A stretch of 54,145 bases of DNA from Clostridiales bacterium. GTDB lineage: Bacteria; Bacillota; Clostridia; Christensenellales; DTU072. Location of the stretch: positions 1 through 54,145 of the forward strand of contig DUUO01000001.1 in the NCBI GenBank assembly GCA_012841525.1. The letters run 5' to 3'. The translations under genes and the position numbers were made by a program. Positions 41,801 to 50,800 of this stretch are shown here, piece by piece. Numbering within the stretch: the stretch's first letter is position 1; every line of letters starts with the position of its first letter. The notes beneath the pieces are model-generated. The model saw only the letters and a program-made list of their open reading frames with translations. It was not told the DNA's origin and searched no databases.

Positions 41801-44800
41801 ATGCAAATCCAGCAGATTTTGTTGACGAACCAATTGGAACATTGACATTTAACTATGAATATAAATTTGATTCAAGACAAGTAACTGCTTCATTTATGAC
41901 AATGGATGAGCAACCAATATTTGAAGAAATTACTTCTGCAAATGAATTTATTTCTCTCTTTATTGACCGAATAAATAGTGGAGCATATCCAGATAGTACT
42001 GTTGTTGAACAAACTCCAGCATTTGCTAGAAGCAATATTGAAAGCATAATAGGCTCTAGTGCTATATATAACTCAACTACATATGATAATGCTTCAGTTG
42101 TCGTATATAAATTAGATTCATACGAGGCATTAAAACAAGCAATGTTTAAGTTGATTGTACAAGAATATGTTGATGGTGTTCCTACGGCAACAAAACCATA
42201 TTTTAGACCAAATTCTGAAAATGCAGAAAATGATTGGAGAGTTGAAGAAAAACTTAAAGGATTAGCATATGTAGCATATTCTCATCAATATAGAGCTACT
42301 ATGGAAATAAGAGCAATTCCAAGTAAAGAGATGATAGTTTTTGGTTTCCAACAAGCCGAATTAAAACCTGTTGATGCAAAAGATATTGAACTTTGGATTA
42401 CAAGAGATGGCAAAAATATTAGAGAAACGGATTCTCTATATGGTGAACTAAAATCTCCAAGTAATGATTCTTATGCTGATGATGAACCGTTAAGAGACGA
42501 TGAGCTTAGAATGAAGCAACTTGTAAAAGAAGAAAGAATCCAAGACAAAGTTAAAGAAACCATGAATTTCTATGCTCTTGGAAAGAATAAACTTGACAAT
42601 ACCATAAGAAACTTTATAACTACAACAGTTATTACAGATGATAAGAGTACATATTATAACCAGATGCTTGCTCATGAAAAAGCCATAGGCTTTAATGCAA
42701 ATAATAAATATTCACATATAATTTTAGGTGTAGGTTCTAATTTATCTGATGGAGGACTTTTAACCTTATCAGATTTGCCATATAATGTTGATTTCACATT
42801 TAAGGTAAGATCTAAAGTTTATAAAAACTATAACTTTGAACCATTTAGGTTGATTGAAGGCGATATGGCAACATCAAATAAAGAATTAGGTCAAGTAATT
42901 TTAGTTCCAAGAGATCCACACTGGTCTGATAAACCACTTCCAGGAGCAAGTCAAGGAATGCTACAAGGAATTAGATTAAGACTTGGTGCAGACACATTAG
43001 ATTTACGAGGTGGAAGGCCAATAGGAGAAAACGAATCTATTGAAGAATATGAAGATTACTTGCGTGGTGATCCAACAGATCCAGGATATACACCAGATGG
43101 TATTCCTATGACAACAACCGAATGGGCCAAAACTTTAGGTGAAGATGCATTAAATTCCTTAATTGACATGGGTGTAGGGCAAGCCGTATCTGCAATTGCT
43201 AGTTTACTTGGTAATTTAGTTGGCGGTGCTGGCGGACAATTCCTTGAATGGATTCTAAATTTTGCTGGCGGCGCTGCAGCTGGTGCAATTCCTGATGTAG
43301 ATTTTACTCATGCACAATTAGACCAACTTGGAAAACCAGTATTTGTTCCATGGACCAATTATGTATCAGGTTATGGCAAAGGACCAAAAGATTATAGCGA
43401 TAGAGTAACATATATCGAATTGTGGATAAATTCTAGTGCTCTCGACGTCGTATTTAATTTACTATATGAAAAAATATATCCACTACTTGGATATGGTGAA
43501 ATGATCCCAGGAAGAAGAATGGGAACACAAGATATAATTTTAGTTCCAGATGGTACAAGTGCAGCTAAAATTGGAGCTATGAATTTTGATGGACAATTTG
43601 ATGATTCTAGAGATATGCAAGTCTATGATTACACTTTTGAATCAAGAGAACAATATATGGCAGATTTATATAAAGCAGGTCCACAAATTTCTGGTGCAGT
43701 CCTATCCACTTTATTAAATGGTGTTTTAGCAGGTCTATCATTTGGCAATACGGTTAATACTTTAATGGGTGCAGTTAACTTGCTCGCATTTACCCCAACT
43801 ATAAAAGATGTATTAGATCAAGTTACTAGATTACTATCTCACTTACTTCCACTAAGTGGTCCATATTCTATGTTCAATGAAAAAGATATGCCAGGCTCAC
43901 CACTACAAGAAGAAGAAGTTAATTCAACTATTGTAGATAATGCAGAAATTGGTGCTGTAAGAGAAGAAATCGATGAAGGTCAAATTAAAACAAATGTTAA
44001 AAAACTAGTTGCAAATGAAGGTGTTTTGAGACAAGGTGCAGAACTAGTTGGATATAACTATATAAACGAAACAGGATATAACGAAAATTATCAATATCCA
44101 GCGACTGCTAATATTTCTGGAGTTGTTGATGATGAAGGAAATATAGTTGAAGGATATGAAAGAACATTAAATTTCGTAGATAAATCTATTTATGCAAAAG
44201 TATTTCTAAATCATAACGATGGAACATTATTAGATAGAATTATTGCATTTGTAAATGGTGCAAGCTATACAAATTCTATTAAGAAAAAGAGTTATGAAGG
44301 AGATGAAGAGGCTCCATCTAAAAATGGATTAACTTTAGAAATTGATCCTGCAGATCAATTTAAACCAAATGCGACAACACTTAGAGCAGATACTGTAATT
44401 TATGGTGATGATGGAAAACCTATAAATGCAAAATTCCAAGCTGTTGAAGATATGATTCAAAAATGGACTCATAAAACAGTTGTAAACTCTTATCTAGTAA
44501 TTACAGATACAAGATATGTAAAAGATGCACAAGGAAATATAATAGAAAGAGTTATTGGAAAAACTTATGTAAGAGATGTTTTTGGTTGTCCAGATGATGA
44601 AGACTTTGAATTTGGATTAAATGCTTTTTGGCCAGAAGAGATTAAAGATGGTGATGAAACCAAGGTTCAATATGTATATACTGAATTAGATAACGACCAA
44701 TTAAGAGCAATAGCAACTATAACTGCTAAAAATGACTATTATCTAGAACTTGACATTGATAATAATGGTCTTGGCATAAGAAACATTAATCAAATGGGTG

Positions 44801-47800
44801 CTTTATATAAAGCTGACATCGGCAAAGTATATAAAGATGGTGAGATGGTAGAAGGCAACACTCTTGAAAATACACCACTTGCGCCACCAGAAAAAATTAT
44901 TTTCCACGATCCATACAATATGTTAGATTTCACAGCAATTGGTGGTACATGGGCAAATCAAGATGGTGGAGTAAGACATAATATTAATGATGAAGATGGC
45001 GGCTTTATTGAAAAAGATTTTTCAAATATTTTACCTTCAAGAGCAGATGTAATATTCTCTGATGGTGGTGATGCAAGAGATAGTAAAGGCGTATACATGT
45101 ATTGGGATTTCAGCAGAATTAACTTTACACCAAGAGAAGAAGGTGTTCAAAAAGGTGTTTTAGTAGGTTATGTTGGAAATAGAATTTATGGAAAAGTAGC
45201 AAGTTCATATATAATCGAAAAGATTCCTGTAGAAGTAGAAAATGGCTTTGTTTTAGATCCTAATTCTACCTTTAAGGCTATTCATAATGAAACGACAGGA
45301 GAATGGTTTGAAGATACAGAAACTCCAATTTCAGAAAGAACAAAAGCAATTGATTTACCAGAAATCGATCCACTAGATTTTGATTTAGAAGACTATAAAT
45401 CCAAACTTCCTGAAATGCTAAGATATGCTGCTAAGAAAGTATATCTACAACCAAATGGAGATCCTTTACCTATTAATGGAAAAGATTATGTCATTAGAGA
45501 ATATCTATTTAATAAACTTGACTGGGATTTAAGTGGAATAAATATTTCTTGGACTGGTCAAACAGTAAATGCTAAATTGACATATTGGTTTGAACCTTCT
45601 AAACCAAATGGTGATGTTGAAATTTTAGCACCTGGTATTGAATCTAGAAAAGTTACAATAAATGTACCAATTAAGATTAAGGCAAGAACTGCAGATGAAA
45701 TTACAAGTGTTTCAAGCCTAGAAAGAACAGCTTTATACAAAACTGGCCATGGCAAGATGTATGCAGTTATGTCAAATTATGAATATGATATGAATGCTCA
45801 TCCTGCATTTACAATAAGTAATGGTGTGTTTAGTATAAATGAAGGTGTAACTAGAATTTCAAATAGATATACTGAAAGTGATATTACTCCATTTGGGAAA
45901 TTCTATCCAATAAAGAGCGAAACAGCAGAGTGTGTTGGAATATATCAATATAAAGATTGGCACGGTGGCGCTTTAATTATTGAATATGAAGGAGTTACAA
46001 GAGATGACTTTGTAGACTATACAAATTCTCTAAGAGCATCACCAAGACATGAAGTTTTAGAAGATTCAATTGAGGCAGAAAATGCTCCAGCAATTAATAA
46101 AGTATCTTCTAGATTTAGATTTACAAATATTGATATAAATGTTGAAATCGAACATGAATTAGATGAAGATGGCAATGATATGTATTACATTGAATACAAT
46201 CCATTAAGTGATGCTGATATCGTTGCAGAAATTACATCTATTAAAACAATTACATTTAATACTGTAAGAGGTAGTGATAGATATGAAACAAAAGATTGGA
46301 AAGTTTCCTCTATCAATACTGATGGATTAAGTGGATATGATCCTAGCATTATTGTACATCCTGATTATTTTGTAATATTGAATGTCATTGACTTAATGGG
46401 CAATGTTCAAGAAATAAAACTTTATATTAGAGTTTTAGCAAGAGAAATTATTTCACACAATCTTGACACTACAATACCTTTGGGTTCTAGAGATATTTAT
46501 CCATTCCAAGATCAAGATTTCAACTTGCCAAATACTATTGAAATTAATTTCGGAAAACGTGGCGAAGAAGGCGAAGATGATGAAATTTATACAACTGTTG
46601 TAGCAAGAGAAGGAATTGACTTTGTTTGGGAATATGATGATGAAAGCAAGCGTTCATTCAATTACAAAACGGCTGAAGGTGAAAATTCTTGGACATATGT
46701 AATAAAGGCAAAAGTTGGTAAAGATCCATATGCTCAATATATTCCAGTTGAATATACAATCCATAGAAGATTACCTATTAATGTACAAAATGTTCAAGTC
46801 TTCCCATATAGTAAATATATTAACAATGGCGATGGCGAAATCGTTACTGAAAGTGCTGCACAATTATCAAATAAACAATCTGTCTTATATAGTGATGGGA
46901 TAGAAAATCTAGTTGCTTTAACAAATGTTTACTTTGCAATTAATGATAGAACATTTAGAGAAGGTAGTGGCACTACTTCATGGGATTATGTAACTGCAGA
47001 AGAATATATGACATATAATGGTGTGAAGTATTATAAAGATATTAAATTTAAAGATCCATCATATAATGGAAGATTTTATTATACAAATGTTTTATTAGCA
47101 GATGAAAATCTTGGAAACTTTGTAGTTAAAAATGTAAGAATTACTTTAAGAAAAACTGAAATTGAAAAATTTGAAATTCCAGCAATGGATATTAATCCAT
47201 ACTTTGCACAAGATGGAAAAGTAACTACAGCAAATCCAGATGGCAAAGGTGATATTGATTTCATGCTTTTACAAGAAGATATCAAGGCAAAGATTAAAGG
47301 TCTAGATGTCAAGATTAGTAGAGATATGTTTGAAGTTATTTCATGGAGCTTTATTGATGAAGGTGGAATTTATCTAGATGGAAGAAATGCTGCGATTAAA
47401 GTAACAATTGGAAATATAGGATACCATACAAATAAAATTTGGTCGCAAGAAGTTCAATTCCAGTTAACACAAAATGGATTCTTATCAAATCATACATACT
47501 CAAATATTGCACCAGTTGAAGAAGATACTGATGGTTATACAGTTGAGATTAATTCTAGTGCAAATGGAAGTGCAGAAGATCCAAAAGTAATATTTAAGAT
47601 AAGCGATCCAGTTTCATTTACATTCCCTAAATATATTGATGTCACATTAAATGATGAATATGAAACCAGAGAAGAAGTTCCAGTAGTTTTCGATCTAGGT
47701 GCAGATAAAGATGAATTTTATAAAAATGTTGAAGGAATACAAGGCTATGCAACACTTGGTGTTAGTGCAAATAATAGAAGAGTAATTCCAGTTAGATTTG

Positions 47801-50800
47801 TTAACATGAAGTCTAGAGATATTCAAAATATCACATATTATAAAGATGCAAATTATCAAAATGAATTTACAGTTTCTGATGTAGAAGATAATACAAAATC
47901 CAATACATTCTATGCCTTTGATGGAATTAAATTACCTCACTTTGCAATAGTAGAAAGTATTGTACCAAATCCATCAGATCCAAATAATCCTATCACTCAA
48001 ACTGATAAATTAAATGTAGAGTGGCTAGAAATTGATGCATTTACACATAGTGAAAGCGTAGAAAGAACTGTAAAAGGAAGAATTGGTGGAGTTCATTACT
48101 TTGGATATCATCCAGTTGAAATGAAGATTTTCCAAATTGGACAAACAATTGTTGATTTTGGCAATATTGTAAGAGAAGTTTCACTAAATCCATATGCTGA
48201 TATCAAGGCACAAATTAATTCAGCTCTAGGTACAAGCAATGGACTAGTTCATGTAAATGTAAAATCTAATGATAGTGAAACAATAGAAACTATTCAAGTC
48301 AATTTAGACCATCAAAAGATTATTCAAGAAATTACTTCATCTCCATCATTTACATATTTATATGAAAACAAACATGAATTACAAGTAGGCTTTGGAATAA
48401 CTGAAAACTTTGGTGGAATTAAAAAAGTTATTTTTGAAGACAATTCAACTGCTAAAACACTTTCAATAAGACAAAATAGATTAATGGAATTTACTGTTCA
48501 AGAAAGAGTCGCAGTTGCAATTAGAACTTGGTATGGAGATCAAACTATAAAAGGTAGTTTATACGATAAGATTGCATTTGATGACTTAGGAAAAGCAACA
48601 TTAATTGCGGTAGGATATGGAAAAACTTCATATAGCTCTCAAAATCCAATGATAAATCAAAATTCAAATATCCATGAAATTATTGGCAATTTGGATAAAT
48701 TGACAGAAAATGAGTGGCCAAGAGAACAATTATCAGCAATTGATTCTAATTTACGATATCTAAAATTAGATGGACAAGTTTTAGTTTCTTATCTAGATAG
48801 CACAAATCAAATCATTTACATTGGTTATCGTGGTCATGGAAAAGCAACAAATCCATATAAAACACAACTCAAAAATGTAGGATATAACTTAACCAACTAT
48901 TCTAAAGGACTTAGTGCATATAATGCTAACAAGGATGTTGCAATTGAAATTGTTGAATTTACACCTAAATTAGATGTTATCTTTAGACAAGGTGCTATTG
49001 ATAGAGAAGTTTTAGTTGATGTAAGTGAAACAGGTTTAATTTATGATAAGACTGGTGGCACATATAGACTCAGTGCAAAGATAGGTCAAGGTAAACCTAA
49101 ATTAGAACAAACATTTAATATTAATGTTGAAGTATTACCATCAGAACTATTTAGTTTAAGTCTTGCCTCAGCACTTCCATCAAATTCAGTTGTAAGATTA
49201 AATGAAAATGGTGAAATCGAAAAATTAGTAGTAGATCCATATGTTGGCTTTATTGGACTTCCAGATGTTGTTATTGCAAACTTAGGAAGTGCTGGTAGCG
49301 AAACAGAAGGTAAGACTATAAATTCAAAACGTGAAATAAATGTAGTTTGGAATTTTGAAAGAGCATTGTCACAACTTACGATTTATGGTGGAAGATATGA
49401 TGAAAGCAATGGTTCTAGTGCAATTGCAACAATTTATGTTGTTGAAAATGGCAGAGAAACTGGAAAACAATCGATTAATATACCAATTGAAGTTATAAAC
49501 AGAAGAACGCTTGGTCGCTATGTAAAATATAAAGATGGCACAATTAAAGAATATAAAAACTACATAGAGTTGAATCCTTATGAAAAAGGCTATAGCGAAA
49601 ACTTTAATGATGCAGATTTCATATTCCCAGTTGAGGTTATTTATCTTGTAGAAAGATATGGTGATGAATCATTATCTCAAAATATTGTTCCTGGAAACAC
49701 TATGAGAAAAGAAATAAGATTCCCATTATCTCAAAGTTCATACAACATCTTTGATGCAAATACAGGAAGACCTACAGTTTTAGAAAACTTATATAAAGGT
49801 AGAAGTATTAGAGCAAATCTAACCTTTGGAAAACAAGGGCCAACAATTGCAAAAGATGCAATGTACATACTAACAATTACTGGAAACATTTTTGATATGA
49901 CTTATGTAGCAGGTCTTAAAGATGCAATCTTTATTGATCCATATGCAGTTAGAAATGGAGAACAAATTACTGAACTAGGTTATGAAAATTACCAATATGC
50001 TACATATACAGAATCTTCTTCTGCACCTATAATCCATAATTCTACATATGAAGTAGATCTTCCGATGTTTAGAAGCGTAACATCTGATAGAGTCAATGAA
50101 GTTACAGTAAATAATGTTGTAATTATGACTGCATCTGGACATACGACAAAAACTTCAGTTACATATGATAGAATTCATGCATTTAGTGAACTAGAAAATG
50201 GAAGAGTTAAGAAAGCAATAGATTATTCTGGTGGTAAAGGTGTAATTTATGCAACTATGGGTAATGCAATTGGTGGCTTCCAAAAATTAGAAATTCCTGT
50301 AATTGTAGCAAATAGAAAGATTACAAATATATTTGCAGAAAGCGATATGCCATATTATTTAGAAGAAGTTGATGGAAAATTACAATTTGTATTTGACCCA
50401 TTTGAAATATATAACCCAGATTCAATTTATCCAAAAACATCTTATAACGTAACATTTGAAGAAAATCCTTCCTTAAGAGGAAATTATGGATTAAATCCAT
50501 ATAATAGTGGAGTTGATCCAAATCAAATGAAAGTTGATTGGAACCTTAAAGGAGTTAAGATTGCTGTTAAAGGCGTTAATGTAAATAACAATGCAGTTGC
50601 AAAAGTTAAATTAAATAGAATAGCTGCAAATGATAATCAATCAGCACATGATAATCGTTTCGTTCAAGAAATTAAATACAATGTAAGAGTTTTAGATAGA
50701 ACTGTAACTGGATTTTCAAATCTATATAATCCTATATATCTACAAGATGAATATATCGAAGACTTAGGTTTTGTTTTAGATGAACTAGGCAACAAAATTT

